Notes under the pieces: model-generated
Database searches by the model: none
The model's input: only the letters and a program-made list of their open reading frames with translations
Told to the model about the DNA's origin: nothing
Shown here: piece after piece, positions 25,359-36,955 of the stretch
How positions within the stretch are numbered: the first letter of the stretch is position 1
Layout: every line of letters starts with the position of its first letter
Source of the DNA: Aplectana chamaeleonis
Lineage: Eukaryota > Nematoda > Chromadorea > Rhabditida > Cosmocercidae
Length of the DNA stretch: 64,000 nucleotides
Assembly (NCBI GenBank): GCA_029168955.1
Contig: JAPDOI010000121.1
Span: 620,001 to 684,000 of the forward strand
Reading direction: 5' to 3'
Program-made: the position numbers and the translations under genes

Positions 25359-25402
25359 TGCACAGATTAGCCGTGGGGCGCGCGGTCTCTTAATGTTAAC
25401 AG

Positions 25403-25582
<180 letters not shown>

Positions 25583-25749
25583 AGAGCCTGAAAGGCATCC
25601 ACAACACGAGAACTGCCCACCAAGGATTCACAATGGTTCTCGAAACTTTAAATTTCAATCTAACAACAACTTTCCTAACGTATAGAACAATGTGATTCTC
25701 GAAGCAGTTCATATATGCTGGTACGCCGCCATCCATTCTAATATCCTCT

Positions 25750-25898
25750 GTTTCCGAGTGAAATTTATTTCCGTTCATCGGGTGCATTTGAGCGCGTACG
25801 CTGCGTCTCCTTCTCCTCACACTTTCTCGCTGTCTAACCTCGCTCCGCACAAGCGCGCGAAGGATCAGAGTAAATTTGGCCCGGAACCAGATGATATC
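25750..25898 (+). repeat. Left arm of a 1.1-kb inverted repeat
   Basis: Inverted copy of 26708-26848. Shared words include TTTCCG, AAATTTATTTCCGTTCATCG, GCTGCGTCTCCTTCTCC and CACACTTTCTCGCTGTC. The same family occurs at 36760-36935 and in part near 34570-34612. Confidence 0.8.
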
Positions 25899-26121
25899 TG
25901 CGGTGAAATTCATCTGAAGAATATTCTTGGGCAAAGCTGTTACCCTTTTTATCGGAGCGAAATTCCGGCAGACGTTTCGCTTGTGAAACTAAAGGGGCAT
26001 AGGTGGAGATCCCGAGCCCCAAAAAGCGAACAGCAGGTGTGAATAAAAGCAAAAAATGGGAATGAAAGCAAAAAAAAAGATCCAGAAAGTCGTTAAAGAA
26101 CTAACAGAGAGAGTTTTCGGT

Positions 26122-26386
26122 ACTAGAAACAGAAAACAAACCTAAAAAAAAAACTTCAGAATTTTGAAGCGCAAAATCATTTCCGACGTTCCGCTTGACG
26201 CTTTGTCCGCAGTTCCCCACACTCCAAACAGGTGTGATAAAAAATTTCAGAGGTTTCATTGAACAGTTCTTTTCCCGCATTTGAGAGTTTCAAGGGAACT
26301 TTCCCCTATTATCCTCCACTTTGTGGACTTACCTACTACTCAAAACATCGAAAACGAGAATACAGTTTTTATCGTAAACCCTGCCT
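26122..26386. repeat. 5'-truncated TTAA MITE
   Basis: Follows the right half of the element at 13757-14331 (AGAATTTTGAAG, CATTTCC..GACGT, ACTTACCTAC, ACATC.AAAAC) and ends ATCGTAAACCCTGCCT then TTGA. The left end is missing. Confidence 0.6.
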
Positions 26387-26566
26387 TTGAGAAAGAGCGC
26401 CGCACGCATTCTGACCAAAATCTACGAGTGGTAATGAATGCACTGAACATTCACCACAAAACTTTAACTCTGAAATAACACTGCAGACTTTTACATCGAG
26501 ATCAATGAGTCAGCTAATTGTTGTGCTGTTTTATATTCCGAAAATTTATCGAACTGTATATCCTCC

Positions 26567-26707
26567 GAGGCCGGATTCTCCAACGATTATGCCTCGGGTA
26601 TAAGGGCGCAGCAGGGTATACTCATCTGCACTTTCCTAGGGAATGCGGAAGATTATACCCTGCTTCGCCCTTATACCCGGGGTATAATGATTGACGAATC
26701 CGGCCTC
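26567..26707. repeat. Palindromic element, GAGGCCGGATTC termini, 141 bp
   Basis: GAGGCCGGATTCTCC and GCCTCGGGTATAAGGGCG with CAGCAGGGTATA on the left, with inverted copies ending GAATCCGGCCTC on the right. It abuts the right arm of the larger inverted repeat. Confidence 0.85.
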
Positions 26708-26848
26708 AGGCTCCGAGCCAAATTTACTGTGTTCCCTCGCGCTTGTGCGGAGCGAGGGTACAGTCAGCGAGAAAGTGTGGGGAGAAGGAGACGCAGCGTA
26801 CGCAAGCAGACGCACGCGATGAACGGAAATAAATTACACTCGGAAACA
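26708..26848 (-). repeat. Right arm of the 1.1-kb inverted repeat
   Basis: See 25750-25898. Confidence 0.8.
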
Positions 26849-27189
26849 ATTATGTGAGTGAAGGAATTTATTAAATATGGGTTAGAAGAGTTAATTTTCT
26901 CTCATTCCGCTGTGTTTTTTTTTGTCTTATGGAAATAGAAAAACCCCAAAACGACTCGAAATCGCTTTTTACCCATATCCTTGATTCCGGAATTTCCTAG
27001 TGAAGGACTCCCATATCCTGCCTTTTTAGCAGATTCTGTAATGGCTGATAAATATCCGCTTCATTCAATTTCACCTTCACCTAACTGAACTATTTTTAGC
27101 AACCAGATACGACTCGCTCAATGTCGTACATAGACAGCTCCTTCACTCCGTGAAACATTTCACTACTCAGAGGATCGCGGGGTCGTAAT

Positions 27190-27850
27190 GGAGCACAATA
27201 GGCTTTCACCTCGACGAGGATAGCGAGGGCAGCACTAGGGGAAGAGCTGCTGCTCGAGCAGCACGTGCTGCCTTTGTGCTGCTCTTAGCAGCACTTGCTG
27301 CCCTCGTCCTCCATTTGTCGCCTCAGCTGCTGCTCTTTTTTGTGGCAATTGTAGTGTGGTAACATTGCTCAAAGTGGTCCGTTTGGACAGCTACGAGCAT
27401 ATATACAATCAGCATGGGGACTTCTTTGTTTTAAGCATGCACATATAAACCTCTGATTAGTTATATGTCAATTTACCAATTCTCTTTTCTCCCCAAGCAA
27501 GGCGTATGGAATCTAAGCAATCGATTGATCCTCATCTCAGACGATCGTGAGCTGTCAAGGAGCGCAACTATCTCTCACTTTTACTAGAATAGCGAGAGCA
27601 GCACAAGGGGACGAGCTGCTGCTCGAGGAGCACGTGCTGCCCTCCTTCTCCATTTGTCGCCCCAGCTGCTGCTCTGTGTTGTAGCCAGCTTAGTGTGGTA
27701 ACACTGCTCAAAGTGGTCCCGTAGGTAACTACGACCATACTCATGATTCACATGGAGAGTTCTTCCCTTCTAAGAACATGAACATGCCCACTTCCTGGGA
27801 AGTTGTATTGAGTTAACACAACCAATCGATCTCCAGCCCTATCACACGGA
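27190..27850. repeat. Two direct copies of a GCAGCAC/GCTGCTC-rich unit
   Basis: 27215-27545 and 27590-27850 share GAGCTGCTGCTCGAGNAGCA, CTCCATTTGTCGCC, CAGCTGCTGCTCT, TAGTGTGGTAACA and TGCTCAAAGTGGTCC in the same order. GAGCAGCA/TGCTGCTC makes each copy internally self-complementary. Confidence 0.75.
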
Positions 27851-27859
27851 ATACCTTGA

Positions 27860-27880
27860 AGGCAGTGCCCACGATTAAAA
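27860..27880 (+). repeat. Solo left end of TTAA MITE
   Basis: TTGA followed by AGGCAGTGCCCACGATTAAA. No partner was found downstream. Confidence 0.55.
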
Positions 27881-27931
27881 AACTTCGGGTTTCCAACGTA
27901 AATCGAAAGACCCGGGGCTCAATGCATCAAT

Positions 27932-28272
27932 AGTGCCGAAAAAACGGCTAAGAACGACTACAAAATAGCCCTATACGGTCCCAAACTTGAATGTCCGCTC
28001 ACGCCACACCCACTTCCTCAACGGCTACCGATAAAAGTGTCTGACTGAAGTGACCCGACTAGAAGAAGGCGACCGATTATCAAATGGGATAAGTTTTATT
28101 GAGCGGAGTGGATTGTAACCTCCTGGATGTATGTTGTTACCCCTAAGGCCGGGTTTACAGTAGTTTACGGATCGGAACCGGTTGAAAGGAGTGGGCGTGG
28201 CGTGAGCGGAACACTCAGGTTTAGGGCCGCACAGGTCTTTTTATGCTCGTTCGTAGCCCTTTTTCTGACACT
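27932..28272. repeat. Foldback, about 95-bp arms
   Basis: Arms 27932-28024 and 28177-28272 share AGTG.C.GAAAAA, CGGCTA.GAACGA and TCCGCTCACGCCACRCCCAC in inverted order. The spacer is about 150 bp. Confidence 0.75.
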
Positions 28273-30269
28273 GCTGGTGTTTTCATATTTCTGGATCAGT
28301 GAGTGCATCGGAATGATTTTCGCATACCTTCCCCGCTGTACACTTTTTCTACAGTCCTGTTATCAGGTCGACTGTACCAACATCTGTTGCTCGCAAAAAA
28401 AAAACAATAGAGGGAGTTGAAGTCAAACGATATCTCCTCATGAATCTGCAGCAAAGGTTTGTCAATTCAATGCCAGTTTGTCGTCGAGTTGAAGACCAGG
28501 CGCCGCCCGGTCGCAGTCGACCAAGACAGGCTGCCATCCAATCGCAAAATCGCCGCGACCTGACGCTACTAACTGCCAACAGCTCGAAGCCATTTTTCAA
28601 CACTTTCATTTCATCTCCAACTGGTCGCCTTTCTATGACTCAATCTTAGGCTAAACGCGCGGTGGCGGCCATTGATTTGCGCGGGGATCTCACTTTTATC
28701 AGCGCGCGACCTCTCAGACGTGGTACTTTAGTGCAAGATTCACATTTTCGTTACATCAAGTCTTCAAAAAAAACTTTTGGTATTTCACTGATTATCAAAT
28801 TGAACGTCGTTTCACTCTCACTCTGAAGAAAATGTCAAATTAAAATTTTAAATGGCACACTCGAGAAAAGAAGTTCCCTGCGAGCAATTTAAACGGTTCA
28901 GCCCGGCTAAAAAAACAGATGAATCGTTCTGGAAAAAGGGATGAGTCGTCCTTCCTATTGGATGGTGGTTGTGTAAAACCGGCCAAAAATTCGAGAGGCG
29001 TTCGGCTCGTCTAGAACGAATTTTAGCTGTTTTCAGATTTGCAACATATTTTTTTTTAAATCTCCAAGGTGTAAACGGAAAATTCTGAAAAATCACCTTC
29101 TCACTCTGAAATGCGTTTCCTTGAACTCAAACTTTACTTGCATTTTTGACAGAAAAACAATTGTTTCGGTTTAATGTCAGAAACTTGTATTTTTCAAATG
29201 CTGAGCGGCGATGGTTTGCCAAAATAGGCGAAATGGGGAATACATACATTTTCTTCACGAAAAGCACAATGCTCACAGAATTCAAAGCCGACAACGTTCA
29301 AGAACAACCTTTCAATGAAAAAAATAATTCGAACTCTTCCGAAAAATGTCCACGGTAATAATTTAGATTTAGAAATAAGAAAAAATGTTCAAGAAATTCT
29401 AAAATCGTTGTTTTTTGGAAGAGAATAAGAAATCACTCACATTCAATAAATGATGAATACTCTGATATTTGAATTCCGTTCAACCCTGAAAGTTCCCCTA
29501 AACAGTGCTAATATCAGCGACTCAAAAATATTTTGAGGGGAACTTTATTCTTGGAATATGTGGATATAACTTTTTTTACAAAGAAAGTCATAATTTTACA
29601 CGTGGAAACTCTGAGAAAATTGGTATGGGGTTCCCAAAACTAATCTCAGATTGAACAGTTTCACATGTAGGGCTGGTTCAGCATTCGTCTCATTGAAATT
29701 AAATTTGGAGAATGTACCCCGTTCTTTTCCTGCTTTCAAACGCAAAGCTTCGAGTATCCTTCTTGCGTGGTATTTTTTCAATGTTTTTCTGCTGTATCAT
29801 ACTCTACGCCCGTTTTTTCACGTCGACCTTATGTAGTGTATTGATAAAAATAAATAAATAAATCGTTTTTCAAAATGAGTGAAACATATTATCACGCCTA
29901 ATTCACATCTCTACAGTCCCGAAACCGGGTGAAAATCAATTATTGTCCAAGGTATAGAGAAATTTTGTGTCAAGAAATGTTTTTGGAGACTCACAATCAC
30001 TACTGACCGAGGCCTGTGTTGAACGGTCTTCGCAAACTCGTGCCAGATACGAGGCCGCCTAGGGTGGGCATGAGACAGCCCGTAGTGGCAGCATCACTTC
30101 CATCAGCTGCAGCGAAGATCAAAGGATATAATCAAGGATAAATAAGCCGTTGTAGATATGAATGAGCCTCAATGAGGTCTCTATTTTTGATAGGTCGACC
30201 CAGCACTGATGCTGAGCTCGACATATCCCCTGCGGGAAAAGGATTATGAGAAAAAAAGGAGAGATCATA
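28273..30269. other. Intergenic, no feature recognised
   Basis: Only short frames. Nothing I can support. Confidence 0.4.
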
Positions 30270-30480
30270 AATGAAGAGCAGCAGTTGGGGCCACAATGAA
30301 GAGCAGCAGTTGGGGAGTGAAGAGCAGCAGCTGGGGAGAGATGAGCAGCAGTTGGGGCGACGACTGGAGCAGCTGGGGCGACTGTAGCAGCAGGTGGGGC
30401 AACTATACGAGCAGCAGTTGGGGCAGTGAGCGTAGCAAGAGGACACAACGTGCTGCCCTGGGCAGCAGTTGGGGGAACGA
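30270..30480 (+). repeat. GAGCAGCAGTTGGGG minisatellite
   Basis: About nine degenerate copies of GAGCAGCAGTTGGGG separated by 3-8 variable bases. In one frame they read as Ser-Ser-Ser-Trp-Gly repeats. GGGG in every unit gives quadruplex potential on the plus strand. It shares the CAGCAG words of 27190-27850. Confidence 0.8.
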
Positions 30481-30489
30481 AAGGGGCTT

Positions 30490-33400
30490 ACACCTCGACG
30501 AGTAAATGCGTTAGTAATCCCCTCGTGCTGCCTTACTAAGCCGCGAGTATCTGAGTAAGTAGGAACGATCTACAGCGTTTTCCGTGATTTCTTCGTTATC
30601 GCAAGGATAAACACTTTCCGCTGTATTGTTCAGTATGAGAAACTCGAGAATGCAAATGATGGAGAACACTTTCTCCAGAGGGAACGCGAGATAAACACTG
30701 CGGCGTGGAATTTTAATTACAATTTTCTCATTTGAGCTCCCTCTTGGACGCTAATCCTGGATCAAGCATTGCTCGGGTGGAGAGATGATGAAACCCGTGG
30801 CTCGTTGTATGGTTGTGAAAGAAGTTATCAATGTCGGAGTCATTCTAGAAGTCAGCAAGAACAGAAGATGTCCGCAGAGAAAAGAATATGTATTGGAGCT
30901 GATTGGCAAGGCCGTCGCGGAGTAGATGGGATAATTTGGCGCGGCCTCGGCTCGGACGTAGTCGACGGCGAAAAAAAAACCTGCGGTGGGCCCACGATAA
31001 CTATTGACCTCACATATCTGGACGAAATTTGTCACGGATAATTGTCATGCAGTGTGGAATTGGTCGTTTCGGAGGATTCGCCTCTGATCTCCGAAAATCT
31101 GCGAATGGCGTCGTCAAAAGAAGTGTCAATTCGAGGAATGGTGCTGAGAATGCAGGGAAATTGCAGAAAGGGGGATCGCTATACAAAGGGTGAACTGTCA
31201 AGAGTTTGGAATGTATGACGTTAAGCAAAAAAAAAAAGAAACGGGACGCGATTTATCGACACCTTTCGGGTACGAAATGCAGTAGCGTTTAGGAATAGCG
31301 GTGACGAACAGACATTACAAAAGTCACTTCTGATCACAGGCAATATGATCCACTGGGAAGAACTGCTGCGACGCAAAAAATGGGCCCCGATAGAGAGCAA
31401 AAATCGGCTCAAGTGGCTGGGGAACCAAAGCGATGAGAGAGCAGCGTTGCGATGATTCCACATTCGCGGCCGCTCCGCGAATTCCTCGAATCGCGTCCAC
31501 TTCTGTTCAATCGGCAGCTGCAAATGCGTTCTCCAAAAGCAGGAAGGCCAAAATAATTTCAACTCGGAGTGACTATCTGGATATAATAGAACAGATTCAG
31601 AAATGACTACTGAATGGGAAATATTATATGAGGGAAAAGTTCTAGTCATTTCTGTCTTTCGAACGTGCCGGAGTTAGATTCCGGATCGGGTCCACATGGG
31701 AAACTAATGCACAGTCGACTGGCGCGAAATTGCCCATCAGGGCTTGTGATGTGCTGCATACTGCTAACACTTTCCATAAAAACGGCACTGCAGACAGTTT
31801 CCATGGGTACGCGAATCCATCCCTTTGATTCTTATTGGCCGTCATTGAAACGTTCAACTAAATCAACGAGATTCAGGCAACAGGAGCGGAAGAGGGCCTT
31901 TCCATATGGAAACCTCGTTCATCGGTTTTTACCAATTGCGATAAGCTGCCGGGAATAAACACTGTTGGCAATGTGAGACAGCTGACAATTCGACGTAGGT
32001 GCAAGAGGGAGAACTCCGAAGTCGTGACGAAATCTAGCGGCGCATTAAATTCTGGGCATTTCTGTTGTACAATGAACTCTTGGGCGCAATGATGCACCAG
32101 ATTGGCTGTATCTGCGCGAATGGGGTTTATAACCAGGATTGCGCGGAAAAGCTTCATCGTGAACGCTGAAGGATTTCGAGTAGTGTACTAATTGTAATCC
32201 CAACGAGCCTTGATCTGCTGGAGAACCAGTCAGACCCAGAAAGAAAAAGCTGCAACGTTTTCCCTAAACCCATTTTTCATCGTGCGACCTCATTCCACGC
32301 CTCTGAATAGATGAATAAATTGCAGCCAGCATAACATTGTGAAAAATCCACGAGCCGGTGAACGGAGTTCTGTTGACAGAATTTCTTAAACCCTTCACAA
32401 TGAGTGTATAATCAGGGTTTCCACTCAAAACGATGTGTTGGCTACCAAGAGTTACTAAAATCACGAAGAAACGACAAAAAAAGGACTAAAACGCCACATT
32501 TCTGTGAGTTTTCTGGACTGGACTATATGTCCGACAGGATGAATGAAGGGGTCAAATAAGATGGGAGAAAACATCATGTGAAACAGCATGAGTGAGGATC
32601 CAAAGGGAAGACTTGAGCAATAAAGAGTCGGGAATTCCAAAGACGGGTTCATAAACGATCCCGTCGCCACAACAAACAGTTCAACTGAGAGTACAGGGAG
32701 CAGTGAAAGTACAACATTTCTTGCTCTTCTGGTGGGTTTTTATCAAATTTTTCGTCATTTTAGTTCTACCCAGAGACCATAAAACCGATTTAACGGATAA
32801 TCTCGAAATTGAAAATTATCGCGAACACTGCCTTTAAAATATCTCCATCTGAGCGGTGCAGCATTTCGGCTTTCAGCCAGTTCGGCTAGGTGATTAGAGT
32901 CTGCGTGATTTCCCGTGAGGTTTCTTCTAGAGAATGTTTTCCAAATGACGGAATTCTTCAAAGAAGCACCTATTTCATGACAAGCTGCCCAATTCGCCAC
33001 ACTTCCACGATCATTACTAGCTTGAAAAATCCAGATCTGTCACGAAATATCCGGCGGAAGGTGAACTAAAAACCCAGAGAATTTCGGACAGAAAATGGTT
33101 AATTTGCATGTGCTAAATTGAATGTCCGCGAAAGAATGAAAACATGTCAGGATTGCACAGTGTGCCCTCACTCCTCACCAACTCCGCTCTGAGTCTAAAT
33201 TTGGGAGATTCTTTCGGGTATATTCTCACAAACAGGCAGTCGACAACAACTCTGGGGGCAGAATGTGGTCATTCGCGGACGGACATCTGCGACCAAACGC
33301 TCGTAATTCCCACCGAAACTGGCATGAAAACGCGGAATTGACCATCAATGGATGGAGAATTCGTGATGAGGATAAGGGTTAGATTAGCGGTTACGGGTAG

Positions 33401-34730
33401 AAAAACAGTGTGTTACTGGGTGTTTTGAAAATGTGGCAGCGGCCGCGATCGATGAGGCAGAGCGACTGAACGAGAATGAACGAACGCAAACGCCGCCACA
33501 GATTACAGCGAGGAAAGCTGCGAACCCCATGGAAACATGACCACAAGTCCACGTATGTCCCATGGGGCTTAAGGAAGAAGTGAAATTACGCCTGGAAAAA
33601 ATTAAGGATTTCGGGTAAAGTTACCGGAACATCGGAAAAGAAAGGAGTGGGAGAAAGTCACACAAATAAAGAGCCGAAAGGGCAAAGTCACTTCGAGGCG
33701 TAATTTTCCCGAGACAATCACGTGAGAGGCTGGGAAAGGGGGAGAAAGGCTGCTATGAGTGAAATTCGATCGCACACCCGTCTCTCCATTCACAACACTT
33801 AAGAATAGGATCTACTCAATAATTCCTATGCTGCCAGCATCTCAAATTTCATGAAAAGTGCGTGACATAAGCCTACCAGCTGTTTCTCCGATAACTGAAG
33901 CCGAACGCCCTATTCCCGCTTATCGAATACGAGGTCTTATACCAAGTGCGCTATCACTTGAAGTTTATATCTCTCGTGTATCAATGCGATCAATTGTCAT
34001 CGCTAACCAAACCTTGACCAGAGAGCGCAGCCGAAAAATCGACATGCAGTCCTAAAGAAGGGCTGGAGTTAGACTACTGTTTGAGACTACTTCACATCCA
34101 GAAGAATTAGCTCATCTGGGGCGCGTTGAAATAGAAAAGGCCACACGCCAGGGGATATGTGAAAAATTATTAGAGCTGTTTGCGTTACTGGGGGCGATTC
34201 GAAAATAAAATGCCGTCAAATGTTCGCCCACGATGGGTTCCAACCCCACATAGAAGACCAGGGAACGTCTTGCATCCAGATTAGAATTCTTTAAAATCCC
34301 AGGTGTTTAAAAGATGGCAAAAAATCGGAGAGCGTAGCCCTTAACCATACCATTATCAGACCCAGTTCCGAAAGCTTTCCCGGAAAACGGGAGCAAAAAA
34401 GAAATGTTAGCGGGAAAAGACAAAGCCAAAGTGGCCACGCCAAAATAGACCGGAATGAGGAAAACGGACATCTCCGCATCTCTCTGTTTGACACCAATAA
34501 ACAACAATAAGCTTCATAAAAAACTACTAAAACTGTCTTTAAAAGCCGGATCTGCTGCTTCCGTTTGCTGGCCGCTTTCTTGCTGTCTCTAACCTCCGCT
34601 CCGCACCCGCACGTATGAGTAAGTACCACTTGATTTTCACGTTTCTAGAGCATGTACCATGCTTTACGCAATGCGCCGTTACTAAATGCTCACGACATAG
34701 TGACTGCAACATCGTGGAAGATTCTTTGAA
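30490..34730. other. Intergenic, one solo MITE end
   Basis: ATTATCGCGAACACTGCCT ending at 32833, then TTAA (32834-32837), is a TTAA-family right end without a partner. No gene was recognised. Confidence 0.4.
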
Positions 34731-34739
34731 GGCAGTATT

Positions 34740-34760
34740 CCGTATCTCCTTTTCCGTTAT
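34740..34760 (+). repeat. Possible solo TTAA MITE left end
   Basis: TTGA followed by AGGCAGTATTCCG. A degenerate terminus. Confidence 0.35.
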
Positions 34761-35264
34761 TTTTTCAGGTTTCGGGACAAAGGATAAGAGCAGAAAGAGC
34801 CCACTAAATCTCCAATTTCCATCAAGAAAAGAACTAGAAGTAACTCAAAAGCAGTCCATCTCTGAACTCTACGCCTATTTTGTTTGTGTGGTGCAGTGAA
34901 AACTCCAACGTCGGAAGTGATTTTGAGTTTCGAACTTCTTATGTGAGCGTTGCGCGAAGAATGGCAAACTGTTTTGTAGAACGTGCTCTACTTTGCTCAG
35001 AAGACTTCCTCCTCTGGAAGGAATTGCCTGGAATCTACGGAGAACCTGACGGGAACCTGCCGCCTCGGTGCCGAACCGGAGCCGAACTCGATAGATTCCC
35101 AGCAGATTCGCAGTAGAATCAAAGCATTGCCTGAATTCTACCGAGATCCCACTGCCTCGAAAAGGCAAAATGCGGCGATGCCAAGATCGCGCCACGAATT
35201 CGCCGTGATTTCGTCGCTGCATACCAGGATTAGAGCTGTCAAGCCTTACCAATCCTTCGGTTTG

Positions 35265-35794
35265 AGGGCACTGGTCGCGATCAAATATGCTTGTCTTCTT
35301 TTCCTCTCTAAACCCTTTTCTGGGTTTCGAGTAGTAGGACCTATTAGAAAAAATCGCAAAAAAACCGCTGTTTTAGGAAAAATTTAAAGCCTGAACTTTA
35401 TGTCTTTTGATTGTGGACGGGCCCACTCCACATGATTGGCATCGATGATCTGATAATATAAAGAACAACAGCTAGCTTGAAATTGAATTTCGATCAATTA
35501 ACATTGGCTCATCTAGTCAAAAACACTGACAGAAGTGCTTGCTTTTATTGATCAACTGTTTTTATTGGGTAAATTTGCATTTATTTCTTCCTTTGAATGT
35601 CGATGAGTTTTGACCGCTCGGCATGAGACTGCGATCTTTTTGGGCTTCGCTGTGCACTGTGGCATCTTTGGGCCCTAGTAACTCTAATTCTAGCCGGTTT
35701 TTCATCGCGCTACCTTCATAATTGTTCGGCTGTTTTCGATCTGAGCCGATTTTTGTAGTTTTTTCAATAACCTTTTTCATCGTGACCACTGCCT
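35265..35794. mobile_element. TTAA MITE, long subfamily copy 1, 530 bp
   Basis: The left end AGGGCACTGGTCGCGATCAA follows TTTG. The right end ATCGTGACCACTGCCT is followed by TTAA (35795-35798). The interior (CTAAACCCTTTTCTGGGTTT, GCCCACTCCACAT, GGCATCGATGATCT, AACTCTAATTCTAGCC) is shared with 56231-56773 and, inverted, with 61891-62351. Confidence 0.9.
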
Positions 35795-35870
35795 TTAAAG
35801 CCGGTCGCGTTTTCGAGTGAGTTCTCTCCGCTACTGACAACTCAGACCTTCGCCGGGTCCGACCCCAGCT

Positions 35871-36061
35871 CGAACGGGGTCCATCCCCAGATTTCTGTCG
35901 GGTCGGACCCTTTAGCATTGTTCCTCCACGTAGTCCTAACTGAGACGACATGGGGGGAGAATAAATTTTACTTCTCCCCCACGTCGTCTCACTTGGAAGA
36001 AGTGAGGGGCGAAAACGGAAAGGGGTTCGACCCGACAGAAATCTGCTGTCGGACCCGTTGA
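35871..36061. repeat. Foldback, about 90-bp arms
   Basis: CCAGATTTCTGTCGGGTCGG and TGAGACGACATGGGGGGAGA on the left, inverted on the right. The central loop is about 10 nt near 35961-35970. Confidence 0.9.
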
Positions 36062-36078
36062 GTTTCTGAGAAGAGAAT

Positions 36079-36251
36079 GATCACCACACGCCGCGGCCAT
36101 TCTGGATGAAATAAGCCTTTCTAGGCCAAAAACGCATATAACTCCGTTCAAAAAAACGTTTCGCAGCTGCTATCTGAAAATTTGAATTCTCTGTCGAAAA
36201 CTGATCCTAGAAAGGCTTATATCATTCAGAATGGCCACGGCATGTAATGAT
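36079..36251. repeat. Foldback, 47-bp arms
   Basis: Left arm 36079-36126 contains CGCGGCCATTCTGGATGA and ATAAGCCTTTCTAGG. The right arm, about 36205-36251, is its inverted copy. The spacer is about 78 bp. Confidence 0.9.
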
Positions 36252-36289
36252 CCTTTCCTTGCGAGCTAGCGCGCCCTCGTTGCAATTAT

Positions 36290-36480
36290 GGATGTTTTAT
36301 CGCGGTATGTTCGCGGTAGGCTCGCGGCAAGCTTGTCCGTAAATTTGCGTAATTTTTTGATAATTCCCGGTATCTTCGCAGTAAAGTCGCGGTGTTTCTC
36401 AGGTAAGTTCGCGGCAGACACCTTTTCGATAAAGTCGCGACATTTCTACGGTATTTCTGCGTCAAAGTCTGAGTGAAATT
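36290..36480. repeat. Degenerate TCGCGGTA array
   Basis: TTCGCGGTA, CTCGCGGCAA and GTCGCGGTG words recur at about 12-base spacing, weakening to the right. Similar words occur at 40495-40540. Confidence 0.45.
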
Positions 36481-36759
36481 CAGGTTCGCAGTGGATTCTC
36501 AATAAATTACAGGCAGTCCCTAACAGAGAAGCGAGGACTTGCAAAATGTCATCCAGCTGGACTACAAATTCGGAGCGTTCATCTCTGACCATTGGGTCAC
36601 CGTGCTATCCCATGAAATTCTAGCTGAAAAACTTTACTTCTGTGTTGAGCTCTTGACACCCTCTCTTACGACGTTGGCTACTCTGAAATTGGTTGAACGG
36701 GAAGCGTAATGGGGAAGATCATTATCAATAAAGCATTTTTGAAGAACTAGATAAGTTTG

Positions 36760-36935
36760 AAGCATGCAATCAGCACAGATCGCACTGATACTTTGCGTTC
36801 CTTGTAGTGCGTTTGCGGCAACTCTATCCTGTATTTCGGGGTAAAATTTGTTTCCATCGATGGCGTGCGTGTGCCTTGCTATGCATCCTTCTTCCCCACA
36901 CTTTCTCGTTGTCTCTCCCCTCGCTTCGCACACGA
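36760..36935 (+). repeat. Dispersed repeat, same family as 25750-25898
   Basis: AAATTTGTTTCCATCGATGG, CACACTTTCTCGTTGTC and CTCGCTTCGCACACGA match the inverted-repeat arms at 25.8 and 26.8 kb. The RTE family 2 tail abuts its right end. Confidence 0.65.
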
Positions 36936-36955
36936 ACTCACTCACTCACTCACTC
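36936..36955 (-). repeat. (GAGT)n 3' tail of RTE family 2
   Basis: Five units of CACT on the plus strand directly follow the C-terminal coding region, as expected for RTE 3' ends. Confidence 0.85.

Noticed and set aside
32150..32175. TTCATCGTGAACGCTGAAGG as another TTAA MITE end
   Set aside because: The match stops before the CACTGCCT-TTAA portion and no partner is present.
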